A DNA stretch of 64,000 bases from Streptomyces sp. JH34 (GTDB taxonomy: Bacteria; Actinomycetota; Actinomycetes; Streptomycetales; Streptomycetaceae), in contig NZ_JAJSOO010000001.1 of the NCBI RefSeq assembly GCF_029428875.1, positions 4,526,001 through 4,590,000 on the forward strand, given 5' to 3'. Both the position numbers and the translations under genes were made by a program. This document shows positions 49,954 to 58,759 of this stretch, piece after piece; the first letter of the stretch is position 1, and each line of letters starts with the position of its first letter. The notes under the pieces are model-generated. The model worked only from the letters and a program-made list of their open reading frames with translations, searched no databases and was not told where the DNA came from.

Positions 49954-50646
49954 ATGACAAGTGAGAACCCGGACATGCGTGCCTCCGACGCGGAACGCGA
50001 GCGGGTCGCCGAGACCCTGCGGGAGGCCGTGGCCGAGGGCCGGCTGGAGATGGACGAGTTCGAGCAGAGGCTCGACGCGGCGTTCAAGGCGCGTACGCAC
50101 GGGGAGTTGGTGCCGCTCGTACGCGATCTTCCGGTGCCGGCCGGGCCGGTGGCCGGTGCGGTGGCCGGGCGGAAGGGATCGTCCGCCGGGTGGCCCGCGC
50201 GGATCGGTGGGGCCCCCACGTCCTCGGGGGCGTTCGCCTTCTGGGGCGGTTTCAGCCGTAAGGGCCGCTGGACGGTGGGGCCGAGGTTCACCGCGTTCGC
50301 GATGTGGGGCGGTGGGGAGATCGATCTGCGTGAGGCGCACTTCGCGGAGCGGGACGTCGTGATCCGCTGCTTCACGATCATGGGTGGTATGCAGGTGACG
50401 GTGCCACCGGACCTGAACGTCCAGGTCAACGGCCTCGGCATCATGGGTGGTTTCGGGGAGCACTCGAAGCTGGACGAGGAGCCGGAGCCCGCCCCGGACG
50501 CGCCCCGGGTGAGGATCACCGGGTTCGCGCTGATGGGCGGGGTCGGTGTGGAGCGCAAGCGGAGCAGGGCGGAGAAGCGGCGGCTCCAGGAACAGGAGCG
50601 GCTGCGGAAGCCGGACACGGGGGACGGGCGCGAGGAGCTCGGCTGA
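49954..50646 (+). CDS. DUF1707 protein with LiaF-like C-terminal domain
   Basis: A 230-residue cytoplasmic protein. The DUF1707 domain (MRASDAERERVAETLREAVAEGRLEMDEFEQRLDAA) occupies residues ~8-60; the C-terminal part has three IMGGM/LMGGV-type glycine motifs of the LiaF/DUF2154 right-handed beta-solenoid. Both domains are linked to cell-envelope stress sensing. ATG at 49954 is close to a TATAGGGT -10-like element (49938-49947), so it may be leaderless or nearly so. Confidence 0.85.
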   Translation: MTSENPDMRASDAERERVAETLREAVAEGRLEMDEFEQRLDAAFKARTHGELVPLVRDLPVPAGPVAGAVAGRKGSSAGWPARIGGAPTSSGAFAFWGGFSRKGRWTVGPRFTAFAMWGGGEIDLREAHFAERDVVIRCFTIMGGMQVTVPPDLNVQVNGLGIMGGFGEHSKLDEEPEPAPDAPRVRITGFALMGGVGVERKRSRAEKRRLQEQERLRKPDTGDGREELG

Positions 50647-50657
50647 TCCCGGCGGTG

Positions 50658-50689
50658 CGCGAAGGCCGGGCGCCCGCCGGGCCTTCGCG
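50658..50689. terminator. Terminator between DUF1707 and esterase genes
   Basis: Ten-base stem CGCGAAGGCC/GGCCTTCGCG with a G/C loop that pairs further, between convergent stops at 50646 and 50701. Confidence 0.85.
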
Positions 50690-50700
50690 TCGTGCGTGGG

Positions 50701-51963
50701 TCAGAAGGCGTCCGCCTTCGGTGTCCCGTCGACGGCGCCGAGGTCGATGGCGCGGCCCAGGGTGCGGTAGCCGGCGTCGTTGAAGTGCAGCCGGTCGCCC
50801 GAGTCGTACTCGGGCAGGATCCGGTTGGGCGCGTACGGGTCGCGGACGGCCCGGTCGAAGTCGACGAACGCGTCGAAGATCCGGCCGGAGCGGATCTCCC
50901 TGTTGACCGCGAGGCGCACGTCGTTGCGCTCGGGCGACCAGGTCGCATAGCCCTGGAAGGGCGTCAGTGTCGCGCCGACGACCCGGAGGCCCTGGGCGTG
51001 CGCGCGCTCGGTGAGCGCGCGGAGCCCGGCGGTGATGCGCTCGGGGTCCGGTTCCTGCGGGAACTGCTGCACGTCGTTGATACCGAGCGCGATGACCACG
51101 GTCCTGGCTCCGGAGACGGACAGGACGTCCCGCTCGAAGCGGTGGGTGGCGCTCAGGCCGCCCAGGTTCTTCACACCGCTCAGCGCGAGCGGGCTGTCGC
51201 GCAGGAGGCGGTTGCCCGCTATGCCTTGGTTGGCGATCCCGTAGGCGTGCCGGAGGCGGTCGGAGAGGACGTCCGTCCAGCGGGCGTTGGCGTCGGTGGT
51301 GGAGCCGCTGCCGGCGGTGAGGGAGTCGCCGATCACGACGATCGCACCGGGCGAGGTCGTGTTCCGGACGTCGACGGCGGTCAGGTAGCGCCACCGGGTG
51401 GTGCTCCACGTGCCGTGGTCGTCGGCCAGGAAGGAGGTCTGGTGGGTGTTGGGGTGCTGGGTGACGGGCCCCGCGGCGTACGGGGTGCGGAAGGTGACCT
51501 CCAGGTCGGCGTCGGGTGCGACGGGCACGACGACGGGGTCGCTGACGACCTGCCGGCCCGCCGCGACGGTGACGGTGGGCCGCCCCTGGAAGGTCACCGG
51601 GCGGGTGTTGACGGCGGCCCGGTCGATGACGAGCGGTGCGGTGCCGAAGAGGTTGGACACGGTGATGCGGGCGGCGTCACCGCCGACACTGGTGTGCACG
51701 ATGTTGCGGATGACGCGGCCGGGGTAGCCCCGTCCCGCGTCGGGCTCCGCACTGACGGGTGCACCGGTCCAGGTGGCGACCCAGGTGCCGGTGGAGTTGG
51801 CCGGTGCGGCGGGGTTGCGGGCCGCCGTGTGGCTCTGGGGTCCACTCAGCGGTGTCCGCCGCTCGTCGGTGATCAGCGATGTGCCGAACGCGACGGCGGT
51901 GGCGAGCGTCGCGGTGCCTGCTACGAGGGCGATGAGCAGGGCGTAGCCCTGGCGCCTGGGCAT
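50701..51963 (-). CDS. Secreted SGNH/GDSL-type esterase or lipase
   Basis: A 420-residue secreted hydrolase. Signal segment at about residues 7-28 (ALLIALVAGTATLATAVAFG), an N-terminal beta domain (to ~190) and a SGNH hydrolase domain: block I VVIGDSLTAGSG with the Ser nucleophile, block III GINDV with the Asn, and block V DRLHFNDAGY with Asp-His. The family cleaves acyl esters of lipids or polysaccharides. ATG at 51963 follows AAGGAGAA; the long open frame upstream is not coding. Confidence 0.92.
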   Translation of the reverse strand: MPRRQGYALLIALVAGTATLATAVAFGTSLITDERRTPLSGPQSHTAARNPAAPANSTGTWVATWTGAPVSAEPDAGRGYPGRVIRNIVHTSVGGDAARITVSNLFGTAPLVIDRAAVNTRPVTFQGRPTVTVAAGRQVVSDPVVVPVAPDADLEVTFRTPYAAGPVTQHPNTHQTSFLADDHGTWSTTRWRYLTAVDVRNTTSPGAIVVIGDSLTAGSGSTTDANARWTDVLSDRLRHAYGIANQGIAGNRLLRDSPLALSGVKNLGGLSATHRFERDVLSVSGARTVVIALGINDVQQFPQEPDPERITAGLRALTERAHAQGLRVVGATLTPFQGYATWSPERNDVRLAVNREIRSGRIFDAFVDFDRAVRDPYAPNRILPEYDSGDRLHFNDAGYRTLGRAIDLGAVDGTPKADAF

Positions 51964-52116
51964 CTGCGGTGATTCTCCTTGCGGTGTTCGGCCCGGTGTC
52001 CGGGTTGCTCTCATGATGCGACAGGCCGCGGGGAACTCGACGTGCGGCCCGGGAGTAGGTGAGGTAGGGACAATGCGTACGGCACGGCGTGACGCGTACG
52101 CGGACGGGTGGAGCGG

Positions 52117-53457
52117 ATGGAACAGGACGCGGGACAGGGAACGGCGCCCGGGACGGACGGCCCCGGGGCCGTCCGGCCGAGGCCGACGCTCGGCGGGTTC
52201 GCGTACACCGCCGCCGACGAGGAGAAGCGGCGCGGTGTGCGCCGTATGAAGACCACCGCCACGGGTCTGCTCCTGCTCGTCGCGCTCGTGTACGTCCTCG
52301 CCACCTGGGCGAAGAACGAGGGTGTGGGCGGCTGGCCGGGCTACGTCGCTGCGGCCGCCGAGGCCGGAATGGTGGGTGCGCTGGCGGACTGGTTCGCCGT
52401 CACGGCGCTCTTCCGGCGTCCGCTCGGCCTGCCCATCCCGCACACCGCCATCATTCCTACCAAGAAGGACCAGTTGGGGGAGTCACTCGGTTCCTTCGTG
52501 GGCGAGAATTTCCTCTCCGGAGACGTCGTTCGTGACCGAATTCACGCTCTGGGCGTCGGTTCGCGGCTCGGGACCTGGCTGGCGGAGCCCGAACACGCCG
52601 ACCGGGTCACCGCCGAGCTGGCCACCGCGCTGCGCGGGGCGCTGACGGTCCTGCGGGACTCCGACGTGCAGGCGGTCGTCGGGGAGGCGATCACCCGGCG
52701 GGCGGACGCGGCGGAAGTGGGTCCGGGGATGGGGAAGATGCTGGAGAAGATCGTCTCGGACGGCGGTCACCGCAGGGTCGTCGACCTCGTCTGCGTACGG
52801 GCGCACGACTGGCTGGTCCTGCACGGGGACTCCGTGATGGACGCGGTGCAGGGCGGGGCGCCGGGGTGGACGCCGCGGTTCGTGGACAAGCGGGTGGGGG
52901 AGCGGGTCTACAAGGAACTGCTGCGCTTCGTCACGGAGATGCGGGACATGCCGGGCCATCCGGCGCGTGGATCGATCGACACGTTCCTGACGGACTTCGC
53001 CGCGGACCTCCAGACGGACACGGACACCCGGGCCCGGGTGGAGCGGCTGAAGTCGGAGATCCTGGGGCGTGGTGAGGTCCAGGACGTCATCGCGTCCGCC
53101 TGGTCGTCCGTCCGCTCGATGATCATCGCGGCGGCCGAGGACGAGCGGAGCGAGCTGCGGACGCGGGCGCGGTCGTCACTGATGTCCCTGGGCGCCAGGC
53201 TGGCCTCCGACGAGCGGCTGCAGGCCAAGCTGGAGGGCTGGCTGGAGGACGCGGCGGCGTATGTCGTCACGACCTACCGCACGGAGATCACCTCGCTGAT
53301 CAGCGACACGGTGGCCGGCTGGGACGCGGACCAGACGTCGAAGAAGATCGAGGCGCACATCGGGCGTGACCTGCAGTTCATCCGGATCAACGGGACCGTG
53401 GTGGGCGCGCTGGCCGGGCTGGCGATCTATTCGGTGTCGCACGCGCTCGGGGGCTGA
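52117..53457 (+). CDS. DUF445 membrane protein
   Basis: A 446-residue DUF445 protein, two membrane spans at the front (about 45-65 and 75-90, with AEAGMVGALADWFAVTALFRRPLGLPIPHTAIIP, the family signature) and one at the end, enclosing a long helical region. Function unknown; a role in membrane organisation has been suggested. ATG at 52117, with GTG 52108 possible. The upstream neighbour is divergent. Confidence 0.88.
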   Translation: MEQDAGQGTAPGTDGPGAVRPRPTLGGFAYTAADEEKRRGVRRMKTTATGLLLLVALVYVLATWAKNEGVGGWPGYVAAAAEAGMVGALADWFAVTALFRRPLGLPIPHTAIIPTKKDQLGESLGSFVGENFLSGDVVRDRIHALGVGSRLGTWLAEPEHADRVTAELATALRGALTVLRDSDVQAVVGEAITRRADAAEVGPGMGKMLEKIVSDGGHRRVVDLVCVRAHDWLVLHGDSVMDAVQGGAPGWTPRFVDKRVGERVYKELLRFVTEMRDMPGHPARGSIDTFLTDFAADLQTDTDTRARVERLKSEILGRGEVQDVIASAWSSVRSMIIAAAEDERSELRTRARSSLMSLGARLASDERLQAKLEGWLEDAAAYVVTTYRTEITSLISDTVAGWDADQTSKKIEAHIGRDLQFIRINGTVVGALAGLAIYSVSHALGG

Positions 53458-53498
53458 CCGGGGGCATGTCCGTCCTGTCGTACGGGCACACCCCCGGG
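53458..53498 (+). terminator. Imperfect hairpin after the DUF445 gene
   Basis: CCGGGGGCATGTCCG pairs with CGGGCACACCCCCGG with two mismatches, overlapping the end of the DUF445 stop region. Probable terminator. Confidence 0.55.
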
Positions 53499-53610
53499 TC
53501 ACGCGGGGAGTTGTCCTTCAGTACGCACCCCGCCGGTGTCCGATCCCCGGGGCCCGGACTTCTTCCCGCGGGGCCCCGTCCGGGGGCCCGGCCGGGACGC
53601 CGTGCCGGGG

Positions 53611-53916
53611 CTATCGCGCGCTGCGCCGGGTGACCGCCCAGGACGCGGCGGCGACCCCGCCCGCCACGGTGAACACGGCGGGCCAGGCGCCGACCTTCTT
53701 GGCCAGGGGGTGCGAGCCGGCGAAGGCGGCGACGTAGGCGACGGTGAGCCCGGTGGCGGCGCGGGCCCCGGCCTGCCGGTTCCACTCGTACGCCGCCACC
53801 GACCCGGCGGCGGCCAGGGCGACGCCGCCCAGCGGGCGCTTCCCGGTCCAGCGGGCGATTCCGTAACCGCCGAGGAGACCGCCCGCCGCCACTGCCGCTG
53901 CCGGGACCTTCGCCAT
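53611..53916 (-). CDS. Small hydrophobic membrane protein
   Basis: A 101-residue, mostly hydrophobic protein with up to three short Ala/Gly-rich membrane helices (AAAVAAGGLLGGYGIA, GGVALAAAGSVAAYEW, VAYVAAFAG) and basic loops. ATG at 53916 follows AAGGTGG. No family recognised. It lies 95 bases downstream of argG's stop, and an inverted repeat near 53985 may separate them. Confidence 0.6.
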   Translation of the reverse strand: MAKVPAAAVAAGGLLGGYGIARWTGKRPLGGVALAAAGSVAAYEWNRQAGARAATGLTVAYVAAFAGSHPLAKKVGAWPAVFTVAGGVAAASWAVTRRSAR

Positions 53917-54010
53917 TGCCGCCACCTTCGCTTTCCTGCCTGGTACGCCGGCGTGTCCGCCGTGGATCCGAGGATACGGTTCCGTGCCGGCGTGCCGGCC
54001 GGGGCACCCG

Positions 54011-55459
54011 TCAGTCGGTGCCGAACTCCATCGCGGCGCGGTCCAGCAGCTCGTCGTCGCCGGAGACCTCGCCGCGCGAGGCGATGGCCTGGGCGCCGCC
54101 TTCCGGCATGGCGCCGATCAGACCGGTCGCCGCCGCCTGGGCCGCGCCGATCAGGGACGGCTGGGCCGCGCCGACGAGGCCGAGGCCGGCGAACTGCTCC
54201 AGCCGGGCGCGCGAGTCGGCGATGTCGAGGTTGCGCATGGTGAGCTGGCCGATGCGGTCCACCGGGCCGAACGCCGAGTCCTCGGTGCGCTCCATCGACA
54301 GCTTGTCCGGGTGGTAGCTGAACGCGGGGCCGGTGGTGTTCAGGATCGAGTAGTCCTCGCCGCGCCGCAGCCGCAGCGTCACCTCGCCGGTGACGGCGGA
54401 GCCGACCCAGCGCTGCAGCGACTCGCGGACCATCAGCGCCTGCGGGTCCAGCCAGCGGCCCTCGTACATCAGCCGCCCGAGGCGCCGGCCCTCGCTGTGG
54501 TAGTGCGCGAGGGTGTCCTCGTTGTGAATCGCGTTGACGAGGCGCTCGTAGGCGGCGTGCAGGAGCGCGAGGCCGGGCGCCTCGTAGATGCCGCGGCTCT
54601 TCGCCTCGATGATGCGGTTCTCGATCTGGTCCGACATGCCCAGGCCGTGGCGGCCGCCGATGGCGTTGGCCTCCATCACCAGGTCGACGGCGGAGGCGAA
54701 GGGCTTGCCGTTGATCGTGACGGGGCGGCCCTGGTCGAAGCCGATCGTGACGTCCTCGGTGGCGATCTCGACCGAGGGGTCCCAGAACCGGACGCCCATG
54801 ATCGGGTCGACGGTCTCCACGCCGGTGTCGAGGTGCTCCAGCGTCTTCGCCTCGTGGGTGGCGCCCCAGATGTTGGCGTCGGTGGAGTACGCCTTCTCGG
54901 TGCTGTCGCGGTAGGGCAGCCCGTGGGCCACCAGCCACTCCGACATCTCCTTGCGGCCGCCCAGCTCGGTGACGAAGTCGGCGTCGAGCCACGGCTTGTA
55001 GATGCGCAGGTGGGGGTTGGCGAGGAGGCCGTAGCGGTAGAACCGCTCGATGTCGTTGCCCTTGAAGGTGGAGCCGTCGCCCCAGATCTGCACGTCGTCC
55101 TCGAGCATCGCCCGCACCAGCAGGGTGCCGGTGACGGCGCGGCCGAGCGGGGTGGTGTTGAAGTAGGCACGGCCGCCCGAGCGGATGTGGAACGCGCCGC
55201 AGGCGAGTGCTGCCAGGCCCTCCTCGACCAGCGCCGCACGGCAGTCGACCAGGCGCGCGATCTCGGCACCGTAGGCCTTGGCGCGGCCGGGCACCGAGGC
55301 GATGTCGGGCTCGTCGTACTGGCCGATGTCGGCGGTGTAGGTGCACGGGACGGCACCCTTGTCGCGCATCCACGCGACCGCGACCGAGGTGTCGAGGCCG
55401 CCGGAGAAGGCGATGCCGACGCGCTCGCCGGTGGGCAGGGAGGTGAGGACCTTAGACAT
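54011..55459 (-). CDS. argG: Argininosuccinate synthase
   Basis: A 482-residue enzyme that joins citrulline and aspartate in arginine biosynthesis. The N-type ATP pyrophosphatase loop is GIAFSGGLDTSVAVAW; also GDGSTFKGNDIERFYRYG and KAYSTDANIWGATHEA. The length and the long C-terminal tail class it with the ~450-residue E. coli-type enzyme, not the ~400-residue type usual in actinobacterial arginine operons, so it may be a second copy or a horizontally acquired version. ATG at 55459. An ARG-box-like sequence lies 20 bases upstream. Confidence 0.93.
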   Translation of the reverse strand: MSKVLTSLPTGERVGIAFSGGLDTSVAVAWMRDKGAVPCTYTADIGQYDEPDIASVPGRAKAYGAEIARLVDCRAALVEEGLAALACGAFHIRSGGRAYFNTTPLGRAVTGTLLVRAMLEDDVQIWGDGSTFKGNDIERFYRYGLLANPHLRIYKPWLDADFVTELGGRKEMSEWLVAHGLPYRDSTEKAYSTDANIWGATHEAKTLEHLDTGVETVDPIMGVRFWDPSVEIATEDVTIGFDQGRPVTINGKPFASAVDLVMEANAIGGRHGLGMSDQIENRIIEAKSRGIYEAPGLALLHAAYERLVNAIHNEDTLAHYHSEGRRLGRLMYEGRWLDPQALMVRESLQRWVGSAVTGEVTLRLRRGEDYSILNTTGPAFSYHPDKLSMERTEDSAFGPVDRIGQLTMRNLDIADSRARLEQFAGLGLVGAAQPSLIGAAQAAATGLIGAMPEGGAQAIASRGEVSGDDELLDRAAMEFGTD

Positions 55460-55465
55460 AGGAAG

Positions 55466-55493
55466 AGTATGCACTCGCTCGCATGTATATGCA
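55466..55493 (-). promoter_or_regulatory. ARG-box-like element upstream of argG
   Basis: On the minus strand TGCATATACATGCG (55493-55480), followed by GTGCATAC (55473-55466), approximates the ArgR box, a weak palindrome around TGCATA...TATGCA. It lies in the A+T-rich argG promoter. ArgR control is inferred. Confidence 0.45.
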
Positions 55494-55513
55494 AATGCCG
55501 TCATGGGGCCCCG

Positions 55514-55824
55514 ATGACCGCACCCGCACCGGCCGCCGCCCCGCACCACCCACGCCTCGCCACCGGCGTCCTCGCCTTCTGCGGAGTCGTGGTCGCGATC
55601 ATGCAGACGATCGTCGTCCCGCTGCCGACCTTCCTGGCCGCCGGCCGCCGGCCGCCCGCCTCCCCGGCCGCGAACCCGCCCTGCGCGCCGAGCTGATCGC
55701 GGGTCATCTCATCGGCCTGGGCGCCACCCTGAGCCTCCACCGCGAGGGGGCCGGCCCCCTCGCGACGCCCGAGCACCTCGCCGACCTGTACGCCCCCGCG
55801 TTGCAGGCTCTGGTGGCGGGCTGA
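55514..55824 (+). pseudogene. Deletion scar joining an MFS start to a TetR end
   Basis: From ATG 55514 the frame reads like span 1 of a drug-efflux MFS protein (TGVLAFCGVVVAIMQTIVVPLPTFLA) but breaks off at about 55640 and stops at 55696. From about 55640 another frame, to the stop at 55824, reads like the end of a TetR repressor (PALRAELIAGHLIGLGATL, then PEHLADLYAPALQALVAG). A single deletion between two neighbouring genes, a transporter and its repressor, explains this. Neither part can work. Confidence 0.65.
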
Positions 55825-55872
55825 CCCACCGGCAGCGGTATGGTCCGACTCCGAAGCGACGAGGGGGGCCTC

Positions 55873-56406
55873 ATGTTGATCCGTACCGGCCTGCGTGCCG
55901 TGATGCCGGCCGCCGCACTGGCGGCGTTCCTGGTGGGCTGCGGCGCGGCGAGCACCACAGACGGCCCGGGGGGTGGCGTCCCGTACGTGGACCCCTCCGC
56001 GGCGGTCGCGGCGGCGGCGGAGGCCGACAAGGCGTCCCCGATGGCCACGCCCTCACCGACGCCGGCACTCGTCATCCAGGAGGACCCGGACGCGCCGGAG
56101 CTCGTCCGCGACGCCTTCGCCGGGCTCCAGGCCACTTACCAGGACGGCTGCACCCCCGGGGACGGGAACTGCGCCTATTTCCTGGGCCGGGTCAACAGCG
56201 AACTGAACCGTCTCGACAGGGCGATGAAGGCCGACAAGAAGGGCCCGGGCCACTTCGAGGAGCCCGTCGCCTGGATCGGCACGCTGCGCACGACGCTGGA
56301 CGGCGACGTGTCCACGCCCAATCTGGAGAAGCACCGCACCGAGCTGACCGGCACGCGGGACCGCGTCAACAGCTGGATGCAGGGCCACCCGGAGGACTAC
56401 CGCTGA
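55873..56406 (+). CDS. Predicted lipoprotein
   Basis: A 177-residue protein with an N-terminal signal and lipobox AFLVGC (Cys24), then a Pro/Ala/Thr-rich linker and an extracytoplasmic helical domain with two Cys close together (DGCTPGDGNCAYFLGRV), probably disulfide-bonded. No family recognised. ATG at 55873 follows GAGGGGGG. Convergent with the DeoR gene. Confidence 0.75.
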   Translation: MLIRTGLRAVMPAAALAAFLVGCGAASTTDGPGGGVPYVDPSAAVAAAAEADKASPMATPSPTPALVIQEDPDAPELVRDAFAGLQATYQDGCTPGDGNCAYFLGRVNSELNRLDRAMKADKKGPGHFEEPVAWIGTLRTTLDGDVSTPNLEKHRTELTGTRDRVNSWMQGHPEDYR

Positions 56407-56419
56407 CACCTGCGAAGGA

Positions 56420-57199
56420 TCACACCCGCAGGACGTCGATGCCCAGGGCGGTGAACTCCTCGACGACGTCCTCGGGCGCGTCCCGGTCAGTGACCAGTAC
56501 CGACACCGCGCTGGTCTCGCAGACCTGGGCGAAGGCGCGGCGGCCGAGCTTGGAGGAGTCGGCCACCACCACGACCGTGCCCGCGCACTCGGCGAGGGCA
56601 CGGTTGGCACCGGCCTCGGACTCGTCGTGGGTGGCCGCACCGAACCGGGCGTGCACGGCGTCCACGCCGAGGATCGTGTAGTCCAGGGCGAGGGTGCGCA
56701 GGACGGAGTCGACCAGCGGGCCCACGAGTTCGTACGAGTTCGGCCGGGCGACCCCGCCGGTGACGACGATCTTCACCTGGGGTCGGACCGCCAGCTCGTT
56801 GGCGATGTTGATCGCGTTGGTCACCACGGTCAGCGCCACGCCGCCGCCCGGGGGCTCCGGCCGCAGCGCCAGCTCCCTGGCGACCTCGGATGTCGTGGTC
56901 CCGCCGTTGAGCCCCACCGTGGAGCCGGTCGGGATCAGCTCGGCCGCGGCCTTCGCGATGCGCTGCTTCTCGTCGGCCCTGCGCGCCGCCTTGTAGCGCA
57001 GCGGCAGGTCGTAGGCGACGGTGCTCGCGACGGCCCCGCCCCGGGTGCGCGTCAGCAGGTTCTGCCGGGCGAGCTCGTCCAGGTCGCGGCGGACGGTGGC
57101 CGCGGAACAGCCGAGCTGCTCGGCGGCTTCGAGCACGTCGATCTGGCCCTGGTCGCCGAGGATCTCCAGCAGCCGGGTCCATCGTGTGTGTGCCGCCAC
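56420..57199 (-). CDS. DeoR-family transcriptional regulator
   Basis: A 259-residue DeoR/GlpR-type repressor. Residues about 5-57 hold the winged helix (RLLEILGDQGQIDVLEAAEQLGCSAATVRRDL), followed by TRTRGGA and the sugar-phosphate sensor domain with GLNGGTTTSEVA and VVVADSSKLGR. Such proteins repress sugar catabolic operons. The gene upstream on the same strand is a collapsed tagatose/fructose-bisphosphate aldolase, so this regulator may have lost its main target. GTG at 57199 follows GGGGAGGA. Confidence 0.9.
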   Translation of the reverse strand: MAAHTRWTRLLEILGDQGQIDVLEAAEQLGCSAATVRRDLDELARQNLLTRTRGGAVASTVAYDLPLRYKAARRADEKQRIAKAAAELIPTGSTVGLNGGTTTSEVARELALRPEPPGGGVALTVVTNAINIANELAVRPQVKIVVTGGVARPNSYELVGPLVDSVLRTLALDYTILGVDAVHARFGAATHDESEAGANRALAECAGTVVVVADSSKLGRRAFAQVCETSAVSVLVTDRDAPEDVVEEFTALGIDVLRV

Positions 57200-57265
57200 C
57201 TGGTCCTCCCCGGGGCCTCTCGTGCGGATCAGGCTGGGCTCGCACGCCCTGGCTCGCAGTGAACC

Positions 57266-57482
57266 CTATCGCCCGGGACGGGCCAGGACGTCCAGCAGGC
57301 GTGCCACCTCCGCGGCGACGGCGTCGCGCGCCGGCCCGAGGTGCTTGCGGGGGTCGGCCGCCTCGGTGCGCCCCGCTCGCGATGGCCTGCGCGTGTTCGA
57401 TCTGCACGACGTTGAAGGCCCCGACGCCGGTCGCGTCGGTCCGTGCACCGTGGGTGATCTCGCCGGTGGATATGAGCGGCAT
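57266..57482 (-). pseudogene. Internally deleted class II aldolase (GatY/FbaA-like)
   Basis: From ATG 57482 about 37 codons read as the start of a class II ketose-bisphosphate aldolase (MPLISTGEITHGARTD, VGAFNVVQIEHAQAIASG). At about 57372 the frame shifts straight to the enzyme's end (ADPRKHLGPARDAVAAEVARLLDVL), stopping at TAG 57266. The ~230 middle residues with the zinc and active sites are missing. A clean deletion within one gene with a frame change; non-functional. Upstream lies a possible promoter around 57540-57570. Confidence 0.75.
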
Positions 57483-57733
57483 GGGCGTCCTTCGCGGGTG
57501 CGGGCTGCGTGAACCCCGGCGAATGGTGCTCGAAGTTGCTCATTGATAGCTTGTTTGAAGCATGTTGGAAAAGAGCGGTTGCGCTGTCCGTGCGGTCGTG
57601 AAGGCGCGGCCCGCACGCTCTCGGTCCTCTCTCGCGCCGGTGGTTGGCTGATTAACTCCCCCTGACAGGGCGGACGTTGTACTTGGATGGCGATCACACA
57701 CGGGTTCCACGACGACCTTGCGAGGGTTGATCC

Positions 57734-58669
57734 ATGCCGAACGGAATCGTCCGACTCCACCGCTTCGGAGCGGCGTTGGTGATGAGCGGTCTCCTGTCCG
57801 CGCTGTCCGCCGTCCCCGCGACGGCGGCCGAACCGTCCGCCGCGCCGTCGGCGGCGACCTCGGTCGTCTCCTGGGGCGGGAACAACGACTGGGGCGAAGG
57901 AACGGTCCCGGCCGAGGCCCAGTCGGGCGTCGACGCGATCGCCGGCGGTTACTTCCACGGACTGGCCCTGAAGGACGGCCGGGTGCTGGGCTGGGGGGCG
58001 AACTTCGACGGTCAGCGGACGGTGCCCGCCGAGGCGCTGTCCGGCGTGGACGCGATCGCGGCGGGCAACGACCACAGCCTGGCGCTCAAGGACGGCGAGG
58101 TCATCGCCTGGGGCGGCAACGAGTACGGCCAGTCGACCGTGCCCGCCGAGGCCCGGTCCGGTGTCGACGCGATAGCGGCCGGGGCCTGGGTGAGTCTGGC
58201 GCTGAAGGACGGGAAGGTGATCGTGTTCGGGCAGCACAGCGCTGAACAGTCGACCGTGCCCGCCGAGGCCCAGTCGGGCGTCACCGCGCTGGACGGAGGC
58301 GTCTACACCGCGCTCGCCGTGAAGAACGGCGGGGTGATCGCCTGGGGCGACAACTACTTCGGCCAGACCACGGTGCCCGCGGAGGCGCTGTCCGGTGTGG
58401 ACGACGTCGCCGCCGGCATCTTCCACAGCCTGGCGCTCAAGGGCGGCAAGGTCATCGCGTGGGGCGACAACCGTTACAAGCAGACCACCGTGCCCGTCGA
58501 GGCCCAGTCCGGAGTCTCGGCGATCTCCGCCGGCGAGTGGTACAGCCTGGCGCTGAAGAACGGCAAGGTCATCGCCTGGGGCAGCGGACGGACGGCTCCG
58601 AGCTCCGTGCAGTCGGGCGTCAGCTCCATCGAGGCGGGGCCGAACTCGGCCTACGCCCTGAAGGGCTGA
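57734..58669 (+). CDS. Secreted RCC1-like beta-propeller protein
   Basis: A 311-residue secreted protein: signal peptide to about residue 32 (LVMSGLLSALSAVPATAA), then seven ~39-residue repeats of the kind VIAWGxNxxGQxTVPAEAxSGVDAIAAGxxHSLALKDGK, which form an RCC1-type seven-bladed propeller. Bacterial examples are thought to bind partners at the surface; no enzyme site. The repeats are very uniform, suggesting recent internal duplication. ATG at 57734. An imperfect hairpin follows the stop. Confidence 0.85.
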   Translation: MPNGIVRLHRFGAALVMSGLLSALSAVPATAAEPSAAPSAATSVVSWGGNNDWGEGTVPAEAQSGVDAIAGGYFHGLALKDGRVLGWGANFDGQRTVPAEALSGVDAIAAGNDHSLALKDGEVIAWGGNEYGQSTVPAEARSGVDAIAAGAWVSLALKDGKVIVFGQHSAEQSTVPAEAQSGVTALDGGVYTALAVKNGGVIAWGDNYFGQTTVPAEALSGVDDVAAGIFHSLALKGGKVIAWGDNRYKQTTVPVEAQSGVSAISAGEWYSLALKNGKVIAWGSGRTAPSSVQSGVSSIEAGPNSAYALKG

Positions 58670-58694
58670 CGGAGCGCCCCGCAGGGGCCAGGGA

Positions 58695-58736
58695 GCAGAG
58701 CAGTCGCCTCCGGTGAACTGGAGGCGGCTGCTCTGC
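58695..58736. terminator. Terminator between the propeller and Excalibur genes
   Basis: Seventeen-base arms (58695-58711 with 58720-58736) with one mismatch and an eight-base loop, between convergent stops. Confidence 0.85.
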
Positions 58737-58759
58737 GGTGGTGGCGAGCGAGTAGCGGG

